DNA of 33,745 nucleotides from contig SKQW01000275.1 of the NCBI GenBank assembly GCA_007118805.1, positions 1 to 33,745 on the forward strand, read 5' to 3'. The stretch is from Rhodobiaceae bacterium. Lineage in GTDB: Bacteria; Pseudomonadota; Alphaproteobacteria; Rhizobiales; Tepidamorphaceae. Under the pieces are notes generated by a model. The model saw only the letters and a list, made by a program, of their open reading frames with translations. It had not been told where the DNA came from and did not search any database. The translations under genes were made by a program, and so were the position numbers. Shown here one piece after another: positions 1-7,869 of this stretch (positions within the stretch are counted from its first letter, which is position 1; each line of letters starts with the position of its first letter).

Positions 1-776
1 GGGTGGCGCGCGCCGGGCGGCACCACCGGCTGGCTCGTTCTTTCGCCGGCGAGCTTGGGCCACAACGCGCGCTCCAGGCGCTCGATAAAGGCGGCCATGT
101 GCCGGATCGCACTGTCACCGAGGAACGGCATCGAGCCATGGGCCACCCGCCCGAACGTCTCGATCTCGGCCCACCAGACACCGCGGTGGCCAAGACAGAC
201 GCGATCGACATTGAGCGGTTCTGGAATGATCACATGGTCGACGCGCGGGCGGGAGAAAAAGCCCTTGCCCGCGAGATGGGCGACGCCACCATAGCCCCCG
301 GACTCCTCGTCGACAGTGCCGGAAATCTCGATCGCCCCGGGAAGATCCGGGCGGTCGTCGATGAGCGCCTCCATGGCGACTATGGCGGCCGCGATGCCGC
401 CCTTCATGTCGCACGCCCCGCGCCCGTAGACCCGCCCCTCCCGCACCTCGCCGGCGAACGGATCGACGGTCCAGCCGAGGCCGGCCTCCACCACGTCGAT
501 ATGCCCGTTGAAATGCACGCAAGGCGCGGGCCCCCGCCCCTCTCGCCGGGCCACGACGTTGAGGCGCGGATAGCGCTCCGAATCGCCCGGCGTCCCCTCC
601 CCGCGCTCATAGATGACCTCAAAGCCGCGCGCCGCCAGCCGCGCACCGATCAGCCTGGCACAGTCGGCATAGGCATCACCGGGTGGGTTCACCGTCGGGA
701 TCCGGATGAGCTCGCGGGTAAGTTCGACTAATTCCTCGGTTCGATCCTCGATTCGCGCTGAAAGCCGGTCCCGCAT
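1..776 (-). CDS. M20-family metallopeptidase/deacylase, C-terminus cut by window edge
   Basis: The open frame runs from an ATG at 774-776 to the left edge of the window, about 258 residues, so the C-terminus is missing. It carries the zinc-enzyme signatures of the M20 (ArgE/DapE/ACY1) family: GHIDVV near residue 91 (H-x-D), CDMKGG near 122 (metal-bridging Asp), and DEESGG near 156 (catalytic Glu pair). The following segment, with WAEIETFGRVAHGSMPF, is the start of the dimerisation domain. Such enzymes hydrolyse N-acyl or N-succinyl amino acids in the cytoplasm. The closest general type is acetylornithine deacetylase/succinyl-diaminopimelate desuccinylase-like, but the substrate cannot be read from the sequence. 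A GGAG element about 6 nt before the ATG supports this start. The gene is divergent from the 2-hydroxyacid dehydrogenase at 979, with about 200 bp between them. The family is clear; the specific function is open. Confidence 0.88.
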   Translation of the reverse strand, partial: MRDRLSARIEDRTEELVELTRELIRIPTVNPPGDAYADCARLIGARLAARGFEVIYERGEGTPGDSERYPRLNVVARREGRGPAPCVHFNGHIDVVEAGLGWTVDPFAGEVREGRVYGRGACDMKGGIAAAIVAMEALIDDRPDLPGAIEISGTVDEESGGYGGVAHLAGKGFFSRPRVDHVIIPEPLNVDRVCLGHRGVWWAEIETFGRVAHGSMPFLGDSAIRHMAAFIERLERALWPKLAGERTSQPVVPPGARH

Positions 777-978
777 TGCCGCTCCGTTCCGTCCTGGCCA
801 TCTGCGGACAATCTGGCCCGCATCGGCCCGGCCAGGCAAGTGGCAGCCGCGCCGCCAGTTCACCGCAAGACTCTTATGCAGGTGGCCGCATTGCGCCCGG
901 CCGCGGTCCATGGCTCTGTTCCGCACAGCGGGGGGCGTGTTACGCCCACTTGCCGCAAGTCGGAGCATGGAGGCGGGG

Positions 979-1944
979 ATGCGAAATACACATGTGCTGA
1001 TGCCCGGGCCGATGGCCCGGACCATCGTCGAGCAGCTCGATGCCAACTTCACGCTGCACAAGCTTTGGGAAGCCGAGGATCCCGATCGGCTGATCGCAGA
1101 CAATGCCGAACGGATCGAGGCGATTGCCACCGGCGGGCACCGGTCGGTGGACGGCCCGTTCATGCAGCGCTTTCCCAATTTGAAGATCGTGGCCAATTTC
1201 GGGGTCGGCTACGACACGGTGGACGCGGCCTGGGCCGGTCAGCACGGCATCTATGTCTCCAACACGCCGGATGTCCTCACCGAAGAGGTGGCGGACACCG
1301 CGCTCGGCCTGCTGCTGATGACCGTGCGCCAGCTTTCGGAAAGCGAACGCTATCTGCGGGCCGGGCGCTGGGAGAAGGAAGGCGCGTTCGCGCTTACCAA
1401 GGCAACCCTGCGCAACCGGACGGTCGGGATTGTCGGTCTTGGGCGAATCGGCAAGGCCATTGCACGGCGCCTCGACGCGTTCCGCGTGCCGGTGGCTTAT
1501 CACGGCCGTTCCGAACAGGCAGGCGTGCCGTATCGCTATTATGACGACCTCAAGGCGATGGCCAGCGATGTCGACATCCTGCTTTCGGTGGCGCCGGGCG
1601 GACCGTCGACGCATCACATGATTTCCACCGAGGTGCTCGACGCCCTGGGACCCGACGGCATTCTCGTCAATGTGGGACGGGGCTCGGTGGTCGACGAAGC
1701 TGCGCTGATCGCCGCGCTCAAAGAGGGCCGGCTCATGTCGGCCGGCCTCGACGTCTTCGAGAATGAGCCCCACGTGCCCGCCGAACTGATGGCCATGGAG
1801 CACGTGGTGCTGTTGCCCCATGTCGGATCGGCGTCGGTCCATACCCGCCAGCAGATGGGCCAGCTCGTCGTCGACAATCTGAAATCGTATTTCGAGACCG
1901 GCAAGCCGCTGACACCGGTCGCCGAAACGCCGCTACGCGACTGA
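979..1944 (+). CDS. D-2-hydroxyacid dehydrogenase (glyoxylate/hydroxypyruvate reductase type)
   Basis: A 321-residue cytoplasmic NAD(P)-dependent oxidoreductase that reduces 2-oxoacids such as glyoxylate or hydroxypyruvate to D-hydroxyacids. The Rossmann motif GLGRIG is at 153-158, inside VGIVGLGRIGKAIARRL. The catalytic triad is visible as Arg234 in NVGRGS, Glu263 in FENEP and His281 in LLPHVGS. The substrate loop NFGVGYDTVD is at 73-82. The frame is open further upstream, but GGAGGCGGGG lies directly before the ATG at 979, so I take that start; an in-frame ATG at 967 is the alternative. The length is normal for the family. The D-isomer-specific family is certain; the exact substrate is inferred only from overall resemblance to GhrB/GRHPR-like reductases. 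Confidence 0.92.
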   Translation: MRNTHVLMPGPMARTIVEQLDANFTLHKLWEAEDPDRLIADNAERIEAIATGGHRSVDGPFMQRFPNLKIVANFGVGYDTVDAAWAGQHGIYVSNTPDVLTEEVADTALGLLLMTVRQLSESERYLRAGRWEKEGAFALTKATLRNRTVGIVGLGRIGKAIARRLDAFRVPVAYHGRSEQAGVPYRYYDDLKAMASDVDILLSVAPGGPSTHHMISTEVLDALGPDGILVNVGRGSVVDEAALIAALKEGRLMSAGLDVFENEPHVPAELMAMEHVVLLPHVGSASVHTRQQMGQLVVDNLKSYFETGKPLTPVAETPLRD

Positions 1945-1947
1945 AGG

Positions 1948-2631
1948 TCAGTCCTGGGCAGCCAGCGTCCTGAGCTGGCTGCCCTCATCGTCGAAATTGG
2001 CCGGGTGGAGCCATTGCTCATAGGCATACTTCACCCGCGGCCACTCATCGTCGGTGATGGCGAACCAGGCGGTGTCGCGGTTGGCGCCCTTCACCACCAT
2101 GTGCTTCCTGAACACGCCTTCATAGCGAAACCCGAGCCTCAGCGCGGCGCGCTTGGAGGCCTCGTTGGCATTGTCGCACTTCCACTCATAGCGCCGATAG
2201 CCAAGCTCTTCGAAAGCGCGCCGGGCCATGAGATACATCGCTTCCGTGGCCGCCGCGGTGCGCTGAAGCGACGGCGCATAGCAGATGTGGCCGACCTCGA
2301 TCACGCCGTGCTCCGGCGTCACCCGCAAATAGCTGGCAACACCCGCCGCCCGGCCGGTGTCGCGCGGGATGATCGCATGAAAGAAGGGATCGTTGCCGCA
2401 CATGGTGCGCCGGGCGTGGGAAACGTAGGACAAAAGATCAGGGAACGGCCCGTAGGCCATGTAATCCCACAGCCGGCCCTCGGTATCGGCGGAGAAGGCC
2501 TCGAAGAGATGGCGGGAATGGGCGCCGACCTCGAACGGCTCGAGCCGCACCAGCCGGCCGTCCATCGGCTGGCGTGGCGGGCGCGGGCGCGGTGTCCAGT
2601 CGCGAAGGTCTGCGGAAGGGTTCTGGAGCAA
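1948..2631 (-). CDS. GNAT-family N-acetyltransferase (RimJ/RimL type)
   Basis: A protein of about 227 residues with the RimJ/RimL-like acetyltransferase layout. An N-terminal strand reads MDGRLVRLEPFE. A central region contains GVIEVGHICYAPSLQRTAAA, where the acetyl-CoA-binding loop is expected. Then come YEWKCDNANEASKRAALRLG and FRYEGVFRKHMVVKG, typical of this subfamily. It likely acetylates an amino group of a protein or small molecule; the target is unknown. I place the start at a TTG codon (2629-2631). The run AGGAGGAG lies about nine bases upstream of it, whereas the in-frame upstream ATG at 2700 has no ribosome site and would add 23 residues of unlikely sequence. The stop lies 3 bp past the end of the convergent dehydrogenase gene. 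The family call is firm, the start moderately so. Confidence 0.85.
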   Translation of the reverse strand: MLQNPSADLRDWTPRPRPPRQPMDGRLVRLEPFEVGAHSRHLFEAFSADTEGRLWDYMAYGPFPDLLSYVSHARRTMCGNDPFFHAIIPRDTGRAAGVASYLRVTPEHGVIEVGHICYAPSLQRTAAATEAMYLMARRAFEELGYRRYEWKCDNANEASKRAALRLGFRYEGVFRKHMVVKGANRDTAWFAITDDEWPRVKYAYEQWLHPANFDDEGSQLRTLAAQD

Positions 2632-2751
2632 GGCGGCGGCTCCTCCTGGCTGGGCGTGTCCCTGGATATGCGACCAAAACACGGCACGCCGCAACCCCAT
2701 CGGCGGTTCGGCAGGCCATGAAACACCCCCAGAATGGCCGAGCCGTGCGGA

Positions 2752-3348
2752 TTAGCGCGCCCCGGCCAGGCCCCGTATCAGCGCGGCAAGCCCCGCCCGA
2801 ACCTCCCCCGAATCGTGCCCGCCGTCGATCATCAGCGCGGCGCGATCATAAGCGGCACCGAGGAGCCCGGCCATCGTCTCCAGGGGCAGCTCGCGAATGG
2901 CGCCGGCGCGCATGGCTTCGTCCAGGCCTTCGCGCAGCGTCCGTCCGCCATGCCGCGCATCGATCTCGTCGATCTTCCCTCGACCCAGCACGGCCGGCCC
3001 GTCGAGCAGAAGCAGTCGGGTTCGGCCAGGCTCGGCCATGGCGTCAAGAAACGCCTCGCCGCCCTTGATGAGCGCCTCGATGGGGTCGCGCCCTTGCGGG
3101 GCCGCGCGCTCGATCCCGGCGGCGACCGCCGCCGCCTCGGCCTCCGCCACTGCCGCGAAGAGGGCCCGCTTGTCGCTGAAGTGATGATAGAGCGCCCCCC
3201 GCGTTACCCCCGCCGCGGCCACGATCTCCGGGGTGCCCGTAGCGCCATAAGACTTCGCGACGAAGAACCGTCTTGCCGCCGCGGTGAGAGCCGCCCGCGT
3301 CGCCGCGGTGCGGTCGCGGTTGCTGCGTCGTTCGCTTTTCACTTGCAT
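2752..3348 (-). CDS. TetR/AcrR-family transcriptional repressor
   Basis: A 198-residue regulator. The N-terminal TetR helix-turn-helix domain spans roughly residues 10-60. It includes [20 protein letters not shown] and the recognition segment [20 protein letters not shown], which is almost the family consensus. The C-terminal ligand-binding domain is Ala-rich and gives no clue to the ligand. The frame is open to 3417, but the N-terminus there would be read through the operator region, so the ATG at 3346-3348 (MQVKSERR) is chosen. It is divergent from the VOC-domain gene at 3416, with 67 bp between start codons. Two operator-like repeats fill that gap. By the usual TetR pattern it probably represses itself and the VOC gene. 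Confidence in the family is high; its effector is unknown. Confidence 0.93.
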   Translation of the reverse strand: MQVKSERRSNRDRTAATRAALTAAARRFFVAKSYGATGTPEIVAAAGVTRGALYHHFSDKRALFAAVAEAEAAAVAAGIERAAPQGRDPIEALIKGGEAFLDAMAEPGRTRLLLLDGPAVLGRGKIDEIDARHGGRTLREGLDEAMRAGAIRELPLETMAGLLGAAYDRAALMIDGGHDSGEVRAGLAALIRGLAGAR

Positions 3349-3349
3349 G

Positions 3350-3393
3350 CATGCAGCCTGTATGTTTCCTTGGACATGCAGATTGTATGTTTC
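3350..3393. promoter_or_regulatory. Tandem TetR-type operator repeats
   Basis: Two 19-bp direct repeats, CATGCAGCCTGTATGTTTC (3350-3368) and CATGCAGATTGTATGTTTC (3375-3393), differ at two positions and start 25 bp apart. The 15-bp core CATGCAGCCTGTATG is an imperfect palindrome of the form CATRCAGNCTGYATG, close to many TetR half-site pairs. A perfect 10-bp palindrome GCATGCATGC (3345-3354) overlaps the regulator start codon. Position between the divergent TetR and VOC genes suggests control of both. The repeats are seen directly; the binding is inferred. Confidence 0.68.
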
Positions 3394-3415
3394 TAGCCGC
3401 GCGAGGGAAAGCCCC

Positions 3416-3841
3416 ATGAAATCGACCAGCTACTACCCGGTGATCATGACCGACGATGTGCGCGGGACGGCCGCCTTCTACGTCAGCCATTTTAGGTTCC
3501 AGTGCCTGTTCGACAGCGACTGGTATGTCCATCTCCAGTCGGCGGAGGACGCCACTGTGAACCTTGCCATCCTGTCCGGCGACCATGAGACGATCCCGCC
3601 CCAAGCCCGGGGCCGCGCCGCCGGGATGATCCTCAACTTCGAGGTTGAGGACGTCGACGGCGAGTATCGCCGGTGCATGGAGGCCGGTCTGCCGATCCTC
3701 ATCGCGCTGAGAGACGAAGAGTTCGGCCAGCGGCACTTCATTACCGCCGATCCCAACGGTGTCCTGATCGATGTCATCAAGCCGATTCCGCCGAGCGCGG
3801 CGTTCGCCGCCCAATATCCGGACCAGGTGCTGCCGTTGTGA
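3416..3841 (+). CDS. VOC (glyoxalase/bleomycin resistance/dioxygenase) superfamily protein
   Basis: A 141-residue single-domain protein with the beta-alpha-beta-beta-beta repeats of the vicinal-oxygen-chelate fold. The first half has [15 protein letters not shown], and the second has [18 protein letters not shown] followed by [20 protein letters not shown], a typical C-terminal VOC strand ending. The expected metal ligands are not fully conserved to my eye, so it could be a binding protein rather than an enzyme. The start ATG has a GAGGG element 8 bp upstream. The gene is divergent from the TetR gene and preceded by the paired operator repeats, so it is probably the target of that repressor, perhaps in response to a toxic small molecule. 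The superfamily is clear; the substrate is unknown. Confidence 0.86.
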   Translation: MKSTSYYPVIMTDDVRGTAAFYVSHFRFQCLFDSDWYVHLQSAEDATVNLAILSGDHETIPPQARGRAAGMILNFEVEDVDGEYRRCMEAGLPILIALRDEEFGQRHFITADPNGVLIDVIKPIPPSAAFAAQYPDQVLPL

Positions 3842-3909
3842 TCGCCGCCGCAGAACAGGCGGGGCCGGCCAAAGGCGGATGACGGCAGGGGCGGCGCTGC
3901 GGCCAACGG

Positions 3910-4623
3910 CTAGAGCGCCACCACCCTGCCCTCGCGCAGCGTCACCTGGCGGTCCATGCGCCGCGCGAAGTCCAGATTGTGGGTGGCGATCAGGGCGGCC
4001 ACTCCGGTGCCGTGCACCAGCCGCATCAAAATATCGAAGACATGCTCGGCGGTCGTCGGATCGAGATTGCCGGTCGGCTCGTCGGCCAGCAGGAGGCGCG
4101 GCGCGTTGGCGACGGCCCGGGCGATGGCGACCCGCTGCTGCTCGCCGCCCGAAAGCTCACTTGGGCGATGGGTGGTGCGCTCGGACAGGCCGAGGAAGCC
4201 GAGCAATTCGTCCGCCCGGCGGCCCGCCTCGGCGCGGTCGAGGCCGGCAATGAGCTGGGGCAGCATGACGTTTTCCCGCGCGGTGAACTCGGGCAGCAGG
4301 TGGTGAAACTGGTAGACGAACCCAATCGAATTGCGTCTCAGCGCGGTGCGCTGGCGGTCGTCGAGATGGGTGGCGTCGGTATCGGCGACCTGGACGGTGC
4401 CCCCGTCCGGCCGCTCCAAAAGACCAGCCACGTGCAAGAGAGTCGACTTGCCTGCCCCCGACGGGCCGACCAGCCCCACGATCTCGCCCGGATACATGAT
4501 CAGATCGGCGCCGCACAGCACGTCGAGCCGCGCTTCGCCCTGCCGGTAGCCGAGCTCGATTCCCTCCAGGGCGAGCGCCGCCGTGCCCGCCCCCGCTTCC
4601 TGTGTCGCGTGCTGTTCGTTCAT
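3910..4623 (-). CDS. lolD: Lipoprotein-releasing ABC transporter ATPase LolD
   Basis: A 237-residue ABC ATPase with all motifs in place: Walker A GPSGAGKS at 53-60, Q-loop Gln105, signature LSGGEQQ at 157-163, Walker B LLLADEP at 177-183, and the switch His at 215 in ATHNLD. LolD powers extraction of outer-membrane lipoproteins from the inner membrane and their transfer to LolA, working on the cytoplasmic face with LolC/E-type permeases. It belongs to the MacB/LolD/FtsE branch, shown by the segment [19 protein letters not shown]. The permease gene ends 4 bp upstream, so the two are co-transcribed. Length and context fit LolD well; a MacB-like exporter ATPase is the only real alternative and the neighbouring permease argues against it. 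Confidence 0.95.
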   Translation of the reverse strand: MNEQHATQEAGAGTAALALEGIELGYRQGEARLDVLCGADLIMYPGEIVGLVGPSGAGKSTLLHVAGLLERPDGGTVQVADTDATHLDDRQRTALRRNSIGFVYQFHHLLPEFTARENVMLPQLIAGLDRAEAGRRADELLGFLGLSERTTHRPSELSGGEQQRVAIARAVANAPRLLLADEPTGNLDPTTAEHVFDILMRLVHGTGVAALIATHNLDFARRMDRQVTLREGRVVAL

Positions 4624-4627
4624 CGGC

Positions 4628-5905
4628 TCATTCGTAACGCAACGCCTCGACCGGATCGAGGCGCGCCGCGCGCCAGGAAGGATACAAGGTCGCCAGGAAG
4701 GACAGCCCCAGCGCCATCAGCACCACCGCGAGGACGTCGTCGGCGTGCATCTCGGCCGGCAGCTGGGTCAGGTAATAAAGTTCCGGCGCGAACAGCTCGG
4801 TCCCTGTGACCGACGAGATGAGCTGGCGAATGGCTTCCACATTCCAGCTCACCACCGCTCCGAGGACGAGCCCGGCCGCGGTGCCGACCACGCCGATCGA
4901 GGCACCGGTAATGAAGAAGACCCGCATCACCGCGCCTTGCGTTGCTCCCATTGTCCGCAGGATCGCGATGTCATGGCTCTTGTCCTTAACCAGCATGATA
5001 AGGCCCGAGATGATGTTGAGCGCCGCGACCAGCACGATCAGGGTAAGGATCAGGAACATGACGTTGCGTTCCACCTCGAGCGCGGAGAAGAACGTCACGT
5101 TGCGCTGGCGCCAGTCGGTCAGAAAGATGGGCCGTTCGGCGGCAGCCTCGACCGGTCCGCGAAACGCGGCGACGGTGTCCGGGTCCTCGATGAAGATCTC
5201 GATCCCGCTCACCGTCTCGCCGAGATTGAAGTAGGCCTGCGCCTCCTGCAGGGGCATGAAGACATAGGTGCTGTCAAATTCCGACATGCCGATCTCGAAG
5301 ATCGCGGCGATCGGATAGGCCTTGACCCGCGGCGTCGTGCCGAAGGGCGTGGCCGCGCCGCGCGGGGAGATGAGATTGATGGCATCGCCCACCCGAAGCC
5401 CCAAGCGCTCGGCCAGGCGGCTGCCGATAACCACCGATTCAGGTTCGAAATCGTCGAGCGCGCCGACAAGCACATTATCCGCGATGGTCTCGAGTTCGCG
5501 CAGGTCATCGCGCCGCATGCCGCGCACCATGGCCCCGAAGCCGGCAACCGGCGAGGAGGCCAGGACCTGCCCCTCGACGAAGGGAAAGGCCAGGGTGACG
5601 CCGGACACCTGTCCGACACGCTCGCTCACGACGTCAAAGTCGGTGAGTTCAGAATCCATAGGCTGGATGACCAGATGCCCGTTGAGCCCGAGGATGCGGT
5701 CGAGAAGCTCGGTCCGGAAGCCGTTCATCACCGCCATCACGATGATCAGCGTCGCCACCCCGAGCGTAATGCCGAGCAGCGAAAAGCCCGCAATGACGGA
5801 AATCACGCCCTCCTTGCGGCGGGCGCGCAGATAGCGCAGCGACAGCATCCATTCGAACGGCGCGAACGGGCGGGTCGCACGCGGCCTGGCAGCATCCTCG
5901 TTCAT
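4628..5905 (-). CDS. lolC: Lipoprotein-releasing ABC transporter permease (LolC/LolE family)
   Basis: A 425-residue inner-membrane permease of the lipoprotein-releasing system. It has the LolC/E topology: a short cytoplasmic N-terminus ([17 protein letters not shown]), a first membrane helix around 34-58, a large periplasmic domain of about 220 residues, then three C-terminal helices near 282-303, 325-350 and 388-408 forming the FtsX domain. The conserved ending [19 protein letters not shown] is present. Only one permease gene is seen, so the complex probably has two copies of it rather than separate LolC and LolE. The start codon overlaps the proS stop (ATGA), indicating translational coupling. 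Alphaproteobacteria often carry this proS-lolC-lolD order. The symbol could equally be lolE. Confidence 0.94.
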   Translation of the reverse strand: MNEDAARPRATRPFAPFEWMLSLRYLRARRKEGVISVIAGFSLLGITLGVATLIIVMAVMNGFRTELLDRILGLNGHLVIQPMDSELTDFDVVSERVGQVSGVTLAFPFVEGQVLASSPVAGFGAMVRGMRRDDLRELETIADNVLVGALDDFEPESVVIGSRLAERLGLRVGDAINLISPRGAATPFGTTPRVKAYPIAAIFEIGMSEFDSTYVFMPLQEAQAYFNLGETVSGIEIFIEDPDTVAAFRGPVEAAAERPIFLTDWRQRNVTFFSALEVERNVMFLILTLIVLVAALNIISGLIMLVKDKSHDIAILRTMGATQGAVMRVFFITGASIGVVGTAAGLVLGAVVSWNVEAIRQLISSVTGTELFAPELYYLTQLPAEMHADDVLAVVLMALGLSFLATLYPSWRAARLDPVEALRYE

Positions 5906-7248
5906 GCCGCGCCCCTGCCCTCCGCGGCGCCACCGAGAAGCTGCGACAGGGCCGAATCCACCGAGATCGACTGGCGCTCGCCGGTCGCCCGGCGCTTGAG
6001 CTCGACGGTTCCCTCCTTGAGCCCGCGCGGCCCGACGATGAGCTGCCAGGGTAGCCCGATCAGATCCATGGTGGCGAATTTGGAGCCGGCGCGCTCTTCG
6101 GTGTCGTCATAAAGCACGGCGCGGCCGGCATTGCCGAGTTTGGCGTAAAGCTCATCGCAAGCGGCATCGCTCTTGGCATCGCCGCTCTTGAGGTTGACCA
6201 GCGCGACATCGAACGGGGCGATGGCATCGGGCCAGATAATGCCGTCATCATCGTGGCTGGCCTCGATGATCGCCGCGACCAGGCGCGACGGCCCAATGCC
6301 GTAGGAGCCCATATGCACCGGCTTGTCGGTTCCGTCGGGACCGGTGACATAGGCCTTCATTGGCTCGGAATACTTGGTTCCGAAGTAGAAGATGTGGCCG
6401 ACCTCGATGCCGCGGGCCTCGATCCGGCGGTCCTTCGGGACCTCGGTCTCGAATCGGCCCGCATCGTGCTTCTCGTCGGTCGCCGCGTAGGAGCCGAGCC
6501 AGGAGTCCACGATCGGCTGCAGGTCGCCTTCGAAATCGACATCGGCGGCGGGAATCGGCAGGTCGAGCAGATCGGCGTCGCAGAACACCTCGCTCTCCCC
6601 CGTGGAGGCGAGGATGATGAATTCGTGGCTCATATCGCCGCCGATGGGACCGCTATCGGCCGCCATCGGGATCGCCTTCAGCCCCATCCGCGCAAAGGTC
6701 CGCAGATAGGCCACGAACATCCTGTTATAGGCGCGCCGGGCGCTGTCGGCGTCGAGGTCGAACGAATAGGCGTCCTTCATCAGGAACTCGCGGGACCGCA
6801 TGACCCCGAAACGCGGGCGCACCTCGTCGCGGAACTTCCACTGGATATGATAGAGGTTGAGCGGCAGATCGCGGTAGCTGCGGACATAGGCGCGAAAGAT
6901 CTCGGTGATCATCTCCTCATTGGTCGGGCCGAACAGCATGTCGCGCTCGTGGCGATCCTCGATCCGAAGCATCTCCCGCCCATAGTCGTCATAGCGGCCG
7001 CTCTCGCGCCACAGATCGGCCGGCTGGATCGTCGGCATCAACAGCTCGACGGCGCCGGCGCGGTTCTGCTCCTCGCGCACGATCTGCTCGACATTGCGCA
7101 TGGCGGTCAGCCCGAAGGGCAGCCAGGCATAAATCCCGGCCGCCTCCTGCCGGATCATCCCGGCCCTGAGCATCAGGCGGTGGGACACGATCTCCGCTTC
7201 CTTCGGCGTCTCGCGGAGAATCGGCAGAAAATAGCGGCTCAGGCGCAT
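5902..7248 (-). CDS. proS: Prolyl-tRNA synthetase, short alphaproteobacterial form
   Basis: A 448-residue class II aminoacyl-tRNA synthetase that charges tRNA-Pro. The opening [19 protein letters not shown] is typical. Motif 2 reads [17 protein letters not shown], and motif 3 includes [17 protein letters not shown]. The C-terminal anticodon-binding domain contains [13 protein letters not shown] and [21 protein letters not shown]. Between the motif 2 region and the SYGIG stretch there are only about 110 residues, so the editing insertion found in E. coli ProS is missing. This is normal for the alphaproteobacterial type and leaves mischarged Ala-tRNA-Pro to a separate deacylase. The frame is open far upstream to 7644, but the homologous N-terminus begins at the ATG at 7246-7248. 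It is the first gene of the lolC-lolD operon. Confidence 0.97.
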   Translation of the reverse strand: MRLSRYFLPILRETPKEAEIVSHRLMLRAGMIRQEAAGIYAWLPFGLTAMRNVEQIVREEQNRAGAVELLMPTIQPADLWRESGRYDDYGREMLRIEDRHERDMLFGPTNEEMITEIFRAYVRSYRDLPLNLYHIQWKFRDEVRPRFGVMRSREFLMKDAYSFDLDADSARRAYNRMFVAYLRTFARMGLKAIPMAADSGPIGGDMSHEFIILASTGESEVFCDADLLDLPIPAADVDFEGDLQPIVDSWLGSYAATDEKHDAGRFETEVPKDRRIEARGIEVGHIFYFGTKYSEPMKAYVTGPDGTDKPVHMGSYGIGPSRLVAAIIEASHDDDGIIWPDAIAPFDVALVNLKSGDAKSDAACDELYAKLGNAGRAVLYDDTEERAGSKFATMDLIGLPWQLIVGPRGLKEGTVELKRRATGERQSISVDSALSQLLGGAAEGRGAA

Positions 7249-7390
7249 GCTGGACCCTTGAGTCGGTGGATCGTTCCTGGGGCGAGACAAAGCGCATCGG
7301 CCGCCAAAACACAAGGGTCCGAAGCGCCCGTTTCGCCCCCGCGCGCGGCCAATTAATGTCATCGGTGTGGATTCGATGTGACAAAGCATC

Positions 7391-7418
7391 TTGCAAGTGC
7401 GCCCGAAACCGGTATTGT
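7391..7418 (+). promoter_or_regulatory. Candidate sigma-70 promoter of a small RNA
   Basis: A TTGCAA hexamer (7391-7396) and a TATTGT hexamer (7413-7418) are separated by 16 bp, close to the housekeeping consensus. The predicted start point near 7425 lies about 190 nt before a strong intrinsic terminator on the same strand. No coding region follows, which fits a non-coding transcript. The call rests on spacing and similarity only. Confidence 0.45.
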
Positions 7419-7424
7419 AGCTTG

Positions 7425-7614
7425 CACAAGAATGAGGCTCGTTGCTTGGATCTTGTTCACAATCAAGACCAGCAGGGACGGCCCAAGTCTGGGGAGGACG
7501 CACGCTCCCGCACCCTTTAGGGTCTTGCGGGTGGAGCGCAGATAGGCTCGACGCGGTCTCACGTCGACCGAGAATCGGCGAACTCCAGCAAGGCTCCGGC
7601 CTTGCTTTTTGTTT
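7425..7614 (+). ncRNA. Candidate structured small RNA, about 190 nt
   Basis: This stretch has no convincing reading frame but folds into consecutive hairpins. The first pairs TGC-TGG-TCTTG with CAAGACCAGCA (7443-7474, two bulged bases). The second is CGCTCC/GGAGCG closing an inner CGC/GCG and ACCC-TTTA-GGGT (7503-7538). The third is CGGTC/GACCG (7554-7570). A terminator hairpin with a T-run ends it. A plausible promoter lies just upstream. It is transcribed away from proS. I do not recognise it as tmRNA, RNase P RNA or SRP RNA, since their hallmark sequences are absent. A 6S-like or trans-acting regulatory RNA is possible but unproven. Start and function are inferred; the secondary structure and terminator are seen. 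Confidence 0.55.
7587..7614 (+). terminator. Rho-independent terminator
   Basis: A perfect 8-bp stem, AGCAAGGC (7587-7594) with GCCTTGCT (7599-7606), encloses a TCCG loop of the stable UNCG class. It is followed by TTTT, G and TTT. The T-run is on the plus strand only, so it terminates rightward transcription. No plus-strand gene precedes it other than the candidate small RNA. Confidence 0.85.
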
Positions 7615-7869
7615 GCGAGCCCCCTTCATTGCCGATGTCATCACCGACCCGGCCGCCCGCCAGCGATGGCGGTGACCGGGTCTCGTATCGCCGGTGGTCC
7701 GCGACTACCCGCGATGCCGTACCCTGTGCCCACGCAGGCCGATGTCCAGCGACAGCCGCGCTCCATAGCAGAGCCGGCAATGATGGGCGCGGCAACGGGG
7801 ATGCGAATGTCGGCTTCGACCCACGCGATGCGCACGTCCCTCGCACTCGAAGCAGATCGGCTGGCCCGA
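7615..7869. other. Intergenic stretch without a recognised feature
   Basis: Between the small RNA terminator and the end of the minus-strand ABC ATPase gene I see open frames on both strands, but none has family resemblance, a good ribosome site or a clear codon pattern. No T-run terminator for the leftward transporter operon is visible. It may be decayed sequence. Confidence 0.4.

Noticed and set aside
735-750. tRNA T-loop-like string (GGTTCGATCC)
   Set aside because: It is inside the coding start of the M20 gene, and no cloverleaf or CCA end can be built around it.
7249-7644. Longer N-terminus of prolyl-tRNA synthetase
   Set aside because: The upstream frame has no family resemblance and covers the divergent small RNA region; the normal N-terminus starts at 7248.
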